Assembly: GCA_017631875.1 (NCBI GenBank)
Contig: JAGBSL010000015.1
Coordinates: 1-64,000, forward strand
DNA from: Bacteroidales bacterium
GTDB taxonomy: Bacteria; Bacteroidota; Bacteroidia; Bacteroidales; UBA932
Reading direction: 5' to 3'
DNA length: 64,000 bases
Shown here one piece after another: positions 40,153 through 48,913 of this stretch. Position 1 is the first letter of the stretch; each line of letters starts with the position of its first letter. The position numbers and the translations under genes are program-made. A model generated the notes under the pieces. The model saw nothing but the letters and a program-made list of their open reading frames with translations. It searched no databases and was not told the DNA's origin.

Positions 40153-41574
40153 TTACATCTGTGAAACGATTCCCTGTTCACGATGGATGAGGCGGACGCG
40201 GATGCCCGGGTATTTCTGGGCAAGGTGGTGTGCCATGTGCTCTGCACAATAGACGGAACGATGCTGACCACCTGTACAGCCGAAGCTGACCATCAGGCTG
40301 GTGAATCCGCGGCGGGAATATGTCTCCACATGAGGATCAACAACTCCGTATGCATGCTCCATGAAGCCGAACACTTCCCCATCGTCCTCCAAGAACTTTA
40401 TAACAAGTTCGTCACGTCCGGTCAGTTTCTTATATGGTTCATATCGTCCCGGGTTGTGGATCGACCTGCAGTCAAACACATATCCACCACCGTTTCCGGA
40501 AGGATCAGACGGAACACCCTTCTTAAATGAGAAGCTATATACCTTGACTTCAAGAACGCCATCTTCATAAGAGCTCTCCTCAAACCGAGGCAGAGCGACA
40601 AGACGTTCCAAGGCCTGCATGAGATACGGATATCTGTCTGACGGATCAGCCAGCAATGCCTTTAGCTCTGTGATCGCAGCAGGTATGCTGGTCACGAAGT
40701 TGGCCTTATGCTCGACCCAGCCGCGGAATCCGTAGGCGCCGAGCACCTGAAGAAGACGGAACAGAACAAAAAGGCGCAGAGTACGCCTGAACTCCAGCTC
40801 GCCCATGGATGAATATTGAGAATATGCATCCAGATATGCCTTAAGCATCATCTCCTTCTGATCTTCAGTGAACTTTGCCCTCGCCTGCCATGCAAACGAA
40901 GCGACATCATAGAATACGGGACCGCGCCTTCCACCTTGGAAATCAACGAAATAAGGTTCACCCTCCCTGATCATGACATTCCTTGCATTGAAGTCGCGAT
41001 ACAGGAAAGTGTCCGTATCGCTGACAAGAAGATCGTCAGCAAGCTTCTCGAAATCATCCTGCAGAGCGACCTCATCAAATTCCAGCCCCGACGGTTTCAA
41101 GAAACAGTATTTGAAATAGTTAAGGTCGAACATGACCATGCGTCTGTCAAATGACGGCTGCGGATAGCACACTGAAAAATCAAGTCCTTCCGCACCCTCG
41201 AACTGGATCTTCGGAAGCATGGACATAGTCTTGCACAGCAATACCTCTACCTCTTCCAATCCCTCACCTGTCTTGCGTGCCTTGGTCAGCATATCGAAGA
41301 GCACCGCATCGCCAAGATCCTCCTGGATATAGGCCATCCTGTCCTCTGAAACCGCATAGACCTCAGGCACATTGATGCCCTTGGCACGAAAATGCCCGGC
41401 TATGGTCAGGAAGGCTTCATTTTCACGTGCATCTGTACCGACTACGCCGATGCATGAATGCCCACCGCCGCTGAGACGGAAGTATTTACGGTTGCTGGCC
41501 GAGCCGGTCAGAGGGACAATGGACTCTGGGGTGATGGAGTAATGTCCGGAGTAAAGATTGGTCAATTCGTTCAT
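40153..41574 (-). CDS. AmgK-like sugar kinase fused to a RapZ C-terminal domain
   Basis: 473 residues. Residues about 15-320 form an aminoglycoside-phosphotransferase-like kinase: GSASNRKYFRL, FLYRDFNARNVM (catalytic D194) and YFVDFQGGRRGPVFYDVASF. They resemble AmgK, which phosphorylates MurNAc and GlcNAc at C1. Residues about 345-473 match the C-terminal domain of RapZ, including FDCRSIHNPGR and SFGCTGGQHRSVY (C433, H438, R439). In enterobacteria RapZ senses glucosamine-6-phosphate. A fused kinase and amino-sugar-binding domain next to a MurU-like gene points to regulated cell-wall sugar recycling (inference). The N-terminal P-loop domain of RapZ is absent and replaced by the kinase. Confidence 0.9.
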   Translation of the reverse strand: MNELTNLYSGHYSITPESIVPLTGSASNRKYFRLSGGGHSCIGVVGTDARENEAFLTIAGHFRAKGINVPEVYAVSEDRMAYIQEDLGDAVLFDMLTKARKTGEGLEEVEVLLCKTMSMLPKIQFEGAEGLDFSVCYPQPSFDRRMVMFDLNYFKYCFLKPSGLEFDEVALQDDFEKLADDLLVSDTDTFLYRDFNARNVMIREGEPYFVDFQGGRRGPVFYDVASFAWQARAKFTEDQKEMMLKAYLDAYSQYSSMGELEFRRTLRLFVLFRLLQVLGAYGFRGWVEHKANFVTSIPAAITELKALLADPSDRYPYLMQALERLVALPRFEESSYEDGVLEVKVYSFSFKKGVPSDPSGNGGGYVFDCRSIHNPGRYEPYKKLTGRDELVIKFLEDDGEVFGFMEHAYGVVDPHVETYSRRGFTSLMVSFGCTGGQHRSVYCAEHMAHHLAQKYPGIRVRLIHREQGIVSQM

Positions 41575-41582
41575 ATCATACA

Positions 41583-41667
41583 GATTGCCACGTCGCTACG
41601 TTCCTCGCAATGACGTAAGGGAGATGTTCCTCGAAATGACGTAGCGTAATTTATTCGCGAAATTACG
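41583..41667. repeat. Dispersed repeat pair and hairpin between amgK-rapZ fusion and pncB
   Basis: The element ATTGCCACGTCGCTACGTTC with CTCGCAATGACG is followed by a partial second copy (GTTCCTCGAAATGACGTAGC). A hairpin CGTAATTT-ATTCGCG-AAATTACG lies at 41645-41667. The unit is related to the one at 29548-29572. It occupies most of the 144-base divergent intergenic space; no coding potential. Confidence 0.6.
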
Positions 41668-41688
41668 AAATTGTCAGAGAAAAAAGAT

Positions 41689-41696
41689 TAAATTTG
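41689..41696 (+). promoter_or_regulatory. -7 promoter element TAAATTTG of pncB-pncA
   Basis: Exact TAnnTTTG match, 22 bases before the pncB start. A TTG at 41671-41673 is the nearest -33-like element, at a short spacing of 15. Confidence 0.6.
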
Positions 41697-41718
41697 TTGG
41701 ATTTAAATTCAATCAGAC

Positions 41719-43215
41719 ATGCTTAACATCGCATATTGCTCGGACAAGTACCAGTACACGATGGGAAAGTCGTTTTATGACAGCGGCATGAAGGACAAGC
41801 ACGCTGTATTCAACCTGTTCTACAGAAAGGCCCCTGAAAACAACAACTGGGCTGTAGTCAGCGGCATCGACGAAGTGCTGGAAATGGTCAGCAACCTCGG
41901 AAACATGGATCCGGAGTTCTTCGAGAAGTTCCTCCCGGGCGAGGAATACAAGGACTACAGAGGCTATCTTTCCTCTATGAAGTTCACCGGAAACATCTAT
42001 GCGATGCGAGAGGGAGAGATCGTCTTCCCTAACCAGCCTATCATCATCGTGGAGGGTCCCCTCATCGAGGCACAAGTACTTGAGACTCCTATGCTCTGCA
42101 TCATGAACCACCAGATGGCAGTGGCAACGAAGGCTTCGAGAGTATGTCGCGCAACGAACCGCCCTGTAAGCGAGTTCGGCTCACGCAGGGCGCATGGGCC
42201 ATGGGCTGCAATGTACGGTGCAAAGGCCGCCATCATAGCAGGCTGCGCATCCACATCCAACATCCTGACAGGCACGACTACCGGATACGGTTCTACCGGA
42301 ACGATGGCCCACAGCTACGTAACATCATTCGGCTGCAGCGTAGCCGGCGAATACAATGCATTCGATACATATATCAAGACACATCAGGGAGAGCCTCTCA
42401 TTCTTCTTATTGACACATACGACACCTTGAGATGCGGTATCCTCAATGCGATCAAAGCATTCAAGGACAATGGAATAGATGACTCATACCAGGGCGGATA
42501 CGGCGTAAGACTCGACAGCGGCGACCTTGCTTATCTGTCTGCAGAATGCCGTGGCATCCTTGACGAAAACGGCCTGAAAGGATGTAAGATATTCGCGACT
42601 AATTCCCTTGACGAATACCTGATCACAGACCTGGAGCGCCAGGGAGCATGCATAGACTGCTACGGAGTAGGTGATGCAATCGCGACCAGCAAGGCAAACC
42701 CATGCTTCGGAAATGTCTACAAGCTTGTGGAGATTGACGGACAGGCGGTACTGAAGCGTTCAGAAGACAAGATCAAGCTGATCAACCCGGGATTCCAAAT
42801 CACTTACAGGATCATGGTGAACGACCCTTCAAAGGGCGAAATTTTCAAGGTAGACGTGACGTGTCTGCGTGGAGACGAGCTCAGCCGCAAGATCGAGAAC
42901 GGAGAAGAGTTCACCGTATGCGACGAGTTCGACCGCTACAAGTCAAAGACCTTTGCAGCAGGAGAATACCAGGCCTTCACACTCCAGAAGAAGGTCATAG
43001 AGAACGGAGTCAACATCGCTCCGACATACACCCTTGCAGAAAAGAAGGCTTTCTGCCACGACGCCCTCATGCACTTCAGCCCGAGCGAGCGCCGTCTGAT
43101 CAACCCGCACTACTACAAGGTGGATATCTCGGACGACCTCTACAACCTTAAGATGGGTATCATCAACAGACTCGTACAGGAAATCAAAAATTTCTCGACA
43201 AGCCCGAAAATATAA
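41719..43215 (+). CDS. pncB: Nicotinate phosphoribosyltransferase
   Basis: 498 residues, the long NAPRT form. It joins nicotinate and PRPP to nicotinate mononucleotide in NAD salvage. Motifs are the N-terminal YCSDKYQYTMGKSF, PVSEFGSRRAHGPWAAMYGA (NAPRT-type GSRRAxG near 150), TSNILTGTTTGYGSTGTMAH, VRLDSGDLAYLS and IFATNSLDEYLI. The EFGSRRAHG motif separates it from nicotinamide phosphoribosyltransferases. It is followed four bases later by a nicotinamidase gene, giving the nicotinamide to nicotinate to NaMN route in one operon. Confidence 0.94.
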   Translation: MLNIAYCSDKYQYTMGKSFYDSGMKDKHAVFNLFYRKAPENNNWAVVSGIDEVLEMVSNLGNMDPEFFEKFLPGEEYKDYRGYLSSMKFTGNIYAMREGEIVFPNQPIIIVEGPLIEAQVLETPMLCIMNHQMAVATKASRVCRATNRPVSEFGSRRAHGPWAAMYGAKAAIIAGCASTSNILTGTTTGYGSTGTMAHSYVTSFGCSVAGEYNAFDTYIKTHQGEPLILLIDTYDTLRCGILNAIKAFKDNGIDDSYQGGYGVRLDSGDLAYLSAECRGILDENGLKGCKIFATNSLDEYLITDLERQGACIDCYGVGDAIATSKANPCFGNVYKLVEIDGQAVLKRSEDKIKLINPGFQITYRIMVNDPSKGEIFKVDVTCLRGDELSRKIENGEEFTVCDEFDRYKSKTFAAGEYQAFTLQKKVIENGVNIAPTYTLAEKKAFCHDALMHFSPSERRLINPHYYKVDISDDLYNLKMGIINRLVQEIKNFSTSPKI

Positions 43216-43219
43216 AATC

Positions 43220-43807
43220 ATGAGAAACAGCGCACTCGTAGTCGTGGACATGCTCTACGATTTCATAGACGGCAGCCTTGCATGTCAGAATGCAGATCAG
43301 GCTGTCAAAGAAACCCTGAAATTCATTGACGCCCAGACCAAGGGCCAGGGAGGAGAGGACCACGAGATTCTCGATACCTTCCCTATCCTGTTCGTCCGTG
43401 ATCATCATCCTGCAGACCACTCTTCCTTCAAGGAGCAGGGAGGCATCTGGCCGTCACATTGCGTAGCCGGTACCCGCGGAGGAGAGATCCACGAAGAGCT
43501 TCAGCCTTATACATGCGAAGAGCTGACCTTTGACAAGGGCTGCAACAAGGAGAAAGAGCAATACTCCGGATTCGAGGGCGAGAATGAAGCCGGACAGTCT
43601 CTTGGAGAAATCCTCGAGCTACTCGAAACAGAAGAAGTCTATGTCTGCGGAATTGCTACGGAATACTGCGTGAGGAATACCTGCGAAGACCTACTCAAGG
43701 CTGGATTCAAAGTGCATCTGCTCAAAGACTGCCTCGCATACGTCGACCATGCAGGTCATCTGAAAGCCCTTGAAGAAATGCGCGCAGAAGGCATACGTAT
43801 TGAATAA
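43220..43807 (+). CDS. pncA: Nicotinamidase (isochorismatase fold)
   Basis: 195 residues. Deamidates nicotinamide to nicotinate. The catalytic triad is represented by D10 (LVVVDM), a Lys near FDKGCNK, and C150 (GIATEYC). The metal site is seen in RDHHPADHSSF (D61, H63, H67) and WPSHC (H80). It lies directly after pncB, supporting nicotinamidase rather than another isochorismatase-like hydrolase. Cytosolic. Confidence 0.93.
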   Translation: MRNSALVVVDMLYDFIDGSLACQNADQAVKETLKFIDAQTKGQGGEDHEILDTFPILFVRDHHPADHSSFKEQGGIWPSHCVAGTRGGEIHEELQPYTCEELTFDKGCNKEKEQYSGFEGENEAGQSLGEILELLETEEVYVCGIATEYCVRNTCEDLLKAGFKVHLLKDCLAYVDHAGHLKALEEMRAEGIRIE

Positions 43808-43821
43808 TAAATAATTATTCG

Positions 43822-43829
43822 TACCTTTG
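43822..43829 (+). promoter_or_regulatory. -7 promoter element TACCTTTG immediately before the porin gene
   Basis: Exact TAnnTTTG match ending only 10 bases before the ATG at 43840, so the transcript would have a leader of about five bases or fewer. It is preceded by the AT-rich TAATAAATAATTATTC. Confidence 0.6.
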
Positions 43830-43839
43830 CCCTCTTGTT

Positions 43840-46647
43840 ATGAGGAAAATTGTTAGCAGAATATGGGTTCCTGCCCTGCTCGTAATGGTTGCGGCGCTGC
43901 AATCCTTCGGCATTGACGCAGGTAGAGCCGTCGGTCTTAGAAGACTGGCGGATTCTCTCGTACATACCCGTCAGGCAGACTCTTCATTCCTTACCGAACA
44001 GACCTCAGACAGCACTGCACCGGCTCTCGCCGACACTCTTGCTGCAGATTCACTCGTAGCAGACTCGCTTCTGACAGATTCACTTTACAACGATACAACA
44101 GCAGTAGATTCGGTCAAGGTAGACACACTGATCCTCTCTGCAAGAGATACCATCAAGGTACCTGATTCTCTCAAAGAGACAGACCCTTTCTTCTATAAAT
44201 ACTACATAGCGGTAAAAGACTCGACGACAAGAAGAGAGGTGCGGGACTCCCTCATCATGGCTGGAGATACTCTTGAGCTCATGAAGCTGGACTCCTTATA
44301 TATTAAGGACTCGACAGAAGTGGCTCAGGCAAAACATGCTGCATGGTACGCATCGCTTTCGAGAAAGGAACGCAAGCGTTATGATGCAGAGCTGGCACTT
44401 CCAGGCCTCATAGCAGAGGCGAACCGTAAGATGGCCCGCAAGGACAGCATCAAGAACCGCAAGGACAGCATCTTGCAGGCGACACCTCGAATCCTTGAGA
44501 CCTTCGCCTTCCCGGACTCACTGCACTACAAGAGGATCGTCACATGGACCCACGACAGGGATTTCCATGAAATCGTTGGCCTAAGAGACCAGTCTACCGA
44601 CTCGTCATTCAACTACAACTTCCACGACTACAACTTCTACAGGGACGACCTCAACGCATCATGGCTCGGAGTCATCGGCTCCCCTGTCCAGCTGTATGAC
44701 TACTTCAAGAGACCGGACACAAATAACGAGATCTACTACGCACCGTACCAGATCTACTCGTTCACACCTGAGACTCTCCCGCAGTTCAATACCAAGACCC
44801 CATACACGGAGCTCTGCTACTGGGGCACTCTCTTCGCTAACACAGAAAAGGAAGAATCCAACATCAAGCTTCTGACAACCCAGAACATCACCCCTGAGCT
44901 GAACCTTACGTTCATGTACACACGCAACGGCAGCAAGGGTATGCTCAGAAACGAGGATACAGACAACAGGACAGCCGTTATCGGAGCAAACTATACCGGC
45001 GAACGATACCTGATGCACACTGGATTCATATACAATAGGGTCCTCAGGGGAGAAAATGGAGGAGTAGTCGACGAGTCATGGATCCGCGACACTCTTGTGG
45101 ATGCACGAGAAATAGAGGTCTACCTTAATAACGCAAGGACAAGCCTCAAGAAAAACACAGTCTTCCTGGACCAGACATACAGAATACCGTTCACTTTCCT
45201 TGACAGTGACGTACGTGCCAGAAAAAGGGAAGAAAGAGCACACCAGGCCCGCAGAGACAGCATCATGTCCACAGGAGATTCTCTCGCCATCGCTGCATTC
45301 ATGGAGGAAGATCGCCAGAGACAGGAAAGGTTGGCGCAGATTGACGCCGCTGCAGACTCTATCAATACCGACATCACGACAGCATTCATAGGCCACAGCA
45401 GCGAGTACACGGTAGTCCGAAAGTCGTACGATGACAACATTACCTCATCTGACGTCAACGCAAGAAACTTCTTTAACAACAGGTTCTACCTGAATCCGAC
45501 TACCAGCCACGACTCACTCAGAGTAATGCGTCTGGAGAACAAGGTCTTCATAAGACTCCAGCCGTGGAAGAGCGACGGAATCATATCCAAGCTTGATGTA
45601 GGTTTAGGAGACAAACTCCTGAACTACTTTGCATTCGAGCCAGACTCATACATCTCGGGAGGTTCTAACAAGGTATTCAACTCTGTATATCTGTACGCAG
45701 GAGCGCAGGGACAGTACGACAAGTACCTCCAGTGGAACGCAAAAGGACTGTATACTTTCCTCGGCCACGAGATAAACGACTTCGGAATCGAAGCTAACGT
45801 GTCGTTCAGCGCATATCCTTTCAGAAGACACAGAACGAGTCCTCTGACCCTCAATGCGCACTTCGAGACCACACTCAAGGAGCCAGACTACTATCAGCAG
45901 CACATGCTGACCAACCACTACAGGTGGGATAACGACTTCAACAAGATATCGACTACAAAACTGGAAGCATCGGTTTCAGTTCCAAGATGGAAGCTCTACG
46001 GATCATTCAACTATGGTCTCCTGAGCAACAACATCTACTACAACACAGAAGGCATTGCCAGTCAGAACACTTCGGCGATGAGCGTGATTTCCGCTAATCT
46101 CCACAAGGACTTCCAGTTGTGGAAGTTCCACCTCGAGAACAGAGCGACCCTCCAGTTCTCATCAAACCAGGAGGTGATGCCTCTTCCGCTGCTCGCACTG
46201 AACTTGAGATGGTACTTCCAGTTCGATGTAGTGAAGAACGTAATGAAGATGCAGATCGGAGCGAACGGTCTGTTTACGACAAAGTGGTACGCACCGGCAT
46301 TCAATCCTGTTGTCGGAGTGTTCCACAACCAGACAGAAAGAGAATACGGCAACTGTCCGTACATTGACGCATTCGTCAACATACAGTGGAAGAGGGTGAG
46401 CCTCTTCGTAAAGGCAATCAACGTCAACATGGGATGGCCATGCAAACAGACCGACTACTTCACTGCAGCGGGTTACATAGCACCTCAAAGAGCGATAAAG
46501 TTCGGTATCAAATGGCCTTTCTGGGTATTGGACAAGCCAAACAAGAGTAATGGAACAGGCGTATCCGGAGGTGGAGCCGCGGGAGGCGGCAGGAGTTCCG
46601 GAGGCATGAGCAGTGGCGGAATGCGTGGCGCCCAAACAAGAAGATAA
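43840..46647 (+). CDS. Putative porin, outer-membrane beta-barrel with DS-rich N-terminal linker
   Basis: 935 residues. A hydrophobic signal (VPALLVMVAALQSFG) precedes a long Asp/Ser-Leu-rich linker (about 38-130, repeats of the form ADSL-VADSLL-TDSL). A helical charged segment follows (RKDSIKNRKDSI). The barrel starts near residue 225. A further charged insertion (RARKREERAHQARRDSIMS) lies near 460. The domain matches the putative porin family of Bacteroidetes. The barrel appears to end at IKFGIKWPFW, followed by an unusual 40-residue Gly/Ser tail ending GMRGAQTRR. It overlaps the following transglycosylase gene. Confidence 0.85.
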   Translation: MRKIVSRIWVPALLVMVAALQSFGIDAGRAVGLRRLADSLVHTRQADSSFLTEQTSDSTAPALADTLAADSLVADSLLTDSLYNDTTAVDSVKVDTLILSARDTIKVPDSLKETDPFFYKYYIAVKDSTTRREVRDSLIMAGDTLELMKLDSLYIKDSTEVAQAKHAAWYASLSRKERKRYDAELALPGLIAEANRKMARKDSIKNRKDSILQATPRILETFAFPDSLHYKRIVTWTHDRDFHEIVGLRDQSTDSSFNYNFHDYNFYRDDLNASWLGVIGSPVQLYDYFKRPDTNNEIYYAPYQIYSFTPETLPQFNTKTPYTELCYWGTLFANTEKEESNIKLLTTQNITPELNLTFMYTRNGSKGMLRNEDTDNRTAVIGANYTGERYLMHTGFIYNRVLRGENGGVVDESWIRDTLVDAREIEVYLNNARTSLKKNTVFLDQTYRIPFTFLDSDVRARKREERAHQARRDSIMSTGDSLAIAAFMEEDRQRQERLAQIDAAADSINTDITTAFIGHSSEYTVVRKSYDDNITSSDVNARNFFNNRFYLNPTTSHDSLRVMRLENKVFIRLQPWKSDGIISKLDVGLGDKLLNYFAFEPDSYISGGSNKVFNSVYLYAGAQGQYDKYLQWNAKGLYTFLGHEINDFGIEANVSFSAYPFRRHRTSPLTLNAHFETTLKEPDYYQQHMLTNHYRWDNDFNKISTTKLEASVSVPRWKLYGSFNYGLLSNNIYYNTEGIASQNTSAMSVISANLHKDFQLWKFHLENRATLQFSSNQEVMPLPLLALNLRWYFQFDVVKNVMKMQIGANGLFTTKWYAPAFNPVVGVFHNQTEREYGNCPYIDAFVNIQWKRVSLFVKAINVNMGWPCKQTDYFTAAGYIAPQRAIKFGIKWPFWVLDKPNKSNGTGVSGGGAAGGGRSSGGMSSGGMRGAQTRR

Positions 46648-47738
46648 TGATATTCACAGAAAAAAGGATCAGAAGAGCCAGAAACCTTTTCATCACCATG
46701 CTGATCATCTGCATGACCCCGCTTTGCGAAAGCGTAAGGCCTCTTAGCGGTGCAGACAGCAAGAGCGACTGGTTTACAGGAAAGGAACTGGTATGCGCAA
46801 TCGACCTCGGTGACGACATGCGAGGCGCACATGGCTTGGAGACAGGCTTCAGCTACGAACTGATAAAGCAGTTCGCAAAGGACAACAGCTGCACGGTAAA
46901 GATCATTGCAGCAGGAAGCAAGGATGCATCCACCTACATGGACTCGCTCCATAACGGAAGCATTGACATACTCATCACCCACATCGAAGATGCACATGCG
47001 GGCGACAGCCTGAATGTTTCACATGCAATCAACGATTGCTCGGCATGGGTTACAGCAGGTTCGGACCTCAACAACGTAAGGGCAATTAACAGATGGATCT
47101 GCTACTTCACTTCGACTCCGGAGTACGGCCAGATGGAAGACAGGTTCTTCCTGCACCGCACCGTAAATCCTGAAAAAAGAGCTGCCAAAGGTATCCAGAC
47201 AAGGACAATAAGTCCTTACGACGAGCTTATTAAGAAATATGCCAGGAATCTCGGATGGGACTGGAGGATGCTCGCAGCCGTTGTGTATCAGGAATCTAAA
47301 TACTCAATCAACTCCCAGTCTCATCGTGGGGCAAAGGGCCTTATGCAGGTCATGCCTGCGACCGGCCGCAAGTACGGTATCGAGGACCTCACAGACCCAG
47401 AGAGCAACCTCATCGCCGGTACCTCACACCTGAAAAGACTTCAGAACATGTTCGTCGGCAAAGGATTCTCACAGGAAGAGATCGTCAGATTCACACTCGC
47501 AGCATACAACGCAGGAGAAGGCAGAATCATGGACTGCCGCAACCTTGCTGCCGCACAGGGACTTGACAACCGGGTATGGGAAAACATCGTCAAGATAATC
47601 CCTATGATGAGAGAGGATACTATCCTTGAAGAAGAAGCTGTCAAACTTGGAAAATTCCAGGGTCACGAGACGATTGCATATATTGAGAACATCGAATCTC
47701 TATACAATGCAATCTGTACGATCTGCCCGATCTCGTAA
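46647..47738 (+). CDS. MltF-like lytic transglycosylase (SLT domain)
   Basis: 363 residues. An N-terminal membrane or signal segment (NLFITMLIICMTPLC) precedes a shortened solute-binding-like region (about 45-180: LVCAIDLGDDMRGAHGLETG). A Slt domain follows (about 195-340) with the catalytic Glu E216 in VVYQESKY, then RGAKGLMQVMPATGRKYGI and TLAAYNAGEGRI. It cleaves peptidoglycan glycan strands with 1,6-anhydro products. Compared with E. coli MltF (about 518) the binding domain is reduced. The start overlaps the porin stop (TAATGAT). It converges on the ABC permease gene with only five bases between them. Confidence 0.9.
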   Translation: MIFTEKRIRRARNLFITMLIICMTPLCESVRPLSGADSKSDWFTGKELVCAIDLGDDMRGAHGLETGFSYELIKQFAKDNSCTVKIIAAGSKDASTYMDSLHNGSIDILITHIEDAHAGDSLNVSHAINDCSAWVTAGSDLNNVRAINRWICYFTSTPEYGQMEDRFFLHRTVNPEKRAAKGIQTRTISPYDELIKKYARNLGWDWRMLAAVVYQESKYSINSQSHRGAKGLMQVMPATGRKYGIEDLTDPESNLIAGTSHLKRLQNMFVGKGFSQEEIVRFTLAAYNAGEGRIMDCRNLAAAQGLDNRVWENIVKIIPMMREDTILEEEAVKLGKFQGHETIAYIENIESLYNAICTICPIS

Positions 47739-47743
47739 TGGAT

Positions 47744-48913
47744 TTATCTGACCCTCACAGTCTGCGCCGGGTCGACCTTCGAAATAAAAAGCGACGGTAT
47801 CAACAACAGGAGCATTATCATTGCCATAGCCGCCAAGTCTGCTACGACAATCAGCCCTAAATCCAGATAAACAGGAACATATGACACAAAATAATTCTCG
47901 GGATTCAGCCTGAGAAGGTGTGTCGTGCCCTGTATTATACAGAACAGGATTGCTATGGCATTTCCGACAGCCATTCCCTTGAGTACGAGCACTGCAGAAC
48001 ATGAAAGGAATACCTTGGATATGGACATGTCGGTCATACCCAATGACTTTAGAAGACCAATCGTCGAGATGTTCTCGAAAAGCATGATGAGAAGACCGGA
48101 GATCATATTGAATCCGGCTACTATGGTCATCAGCAGAAGTATGAAGAACACATTGAAGTCAATAAGGGAGAGCCAGCCAAAGAGCTGAGGGTACTTGGAA
48201 ATAGCAGAAGTCGCGATCAAGGTATCGTCGTCCTCCTGCTCATAGGCATTCATGATGAAACCTATCTGAGATGCAGACTCCTTCATTTCCTTTTCCGTCT
48301 TATAACCAGGTTTGAGCACAACCTCCAGCAAAGATGCCTGGTCTGCTGTCCAGCCATTGAGACGGCGGATATCTTCTATGTCGGCATATACAAGGAACTT
48401 TCCATCCGGATCGACGCCAGACTCATATATTTCAGCGACATTGAACTGACGCACCTGCATCTTTTCTCCGACAAAATAAGTCAGCATACGGTCACCGACG
48501 GAAATCCCTGCCTTCTTGGCGAATGATTCCGGAATCGCCACAGCCAATGCAAGGGAATCGGATATTCTTCCTGGCCTGCCCTTCACCACGACACCATAAA
48601 TATCCTCTCCTTCCTTGACTATTCCCGCCCTATATACAGCAGGTATAACTGCTTCCGTGCATGGAAGATCTTCTATCACGGAAATGTATGATGGGGAAGC
48701 AGCGATCGGACTTCCCTCCTCCATATAATTCATATCCGGACGGGTAAGCTGTACATCTCCGGCGACCGAAGATATGCCTTCTCTGATCTCATGACGGAAA
48801 CCGGAAGATACTGACACCGCAATGATCATAATAAGGAAGCTGACCGCGACACATGTCATCACGATCTTCCCCTTGAAACGGAGTCTTCTTCCTATGAAAA
48901 GAGATGCATCCAC
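47744..48913 (-). CDS. LolC/E-like (FtsX-domain) ABC transporter permease
   Basis: 389 residues with the four-segment MacB/FtsX layout: one N-terminal membrane helix (about 17-38) and a large periplasmic domain (about 45-255). Three C-terminal helices follow (about 262-288, 308-332 and 348-378), with GLLKSLGMTDMSISKVF in the cytoplasmic loop. Such permeases extract lipoproteins or act mechanically on the envelope with a separate ATPase, which is not encoded in this window. In an operon with TPR, rsmF, SRPBCC and pyrE genes; its start overlaps the TPR gene stop. The lipoprotein-rich surroundings make Lol function attractive, but it is not proven. Confidence 0.88.
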   Translation of the reverse strand: MDASLFIGRRLRFKGKIVMTCVAVSFLIMIIAVSVSSGFRHEIREGISSVAGDVQLTRPDMNYMEEGSPIAASPSYISVIEDLPCTEAVIPAVYRAGIVKEGEDIYGVVVKGRPGRISDSLALAVAIPESFAKKAGISVGDRMLTYFVGEKMQVRQFNVAEIYESGVDPDGKFLVYADIEDIRRLNGWTADQASLLEVVLKPGYKTEKEMKESASQIGFIMNAYEQEDDDTLIATSAISKYPQLFGWLSLIDFNVFFILLLMTIVAGFNMISGLLIMLFENISTIGLLKSLGMTDMSISKVFLSCSAVLVLKGMAVGNAIAILFCIIQGTTHLLRLNPENYFVSYVPVYLDLGLIVVADLAAMAMIMLLLLIPSLFISKVDPAQTVRVR

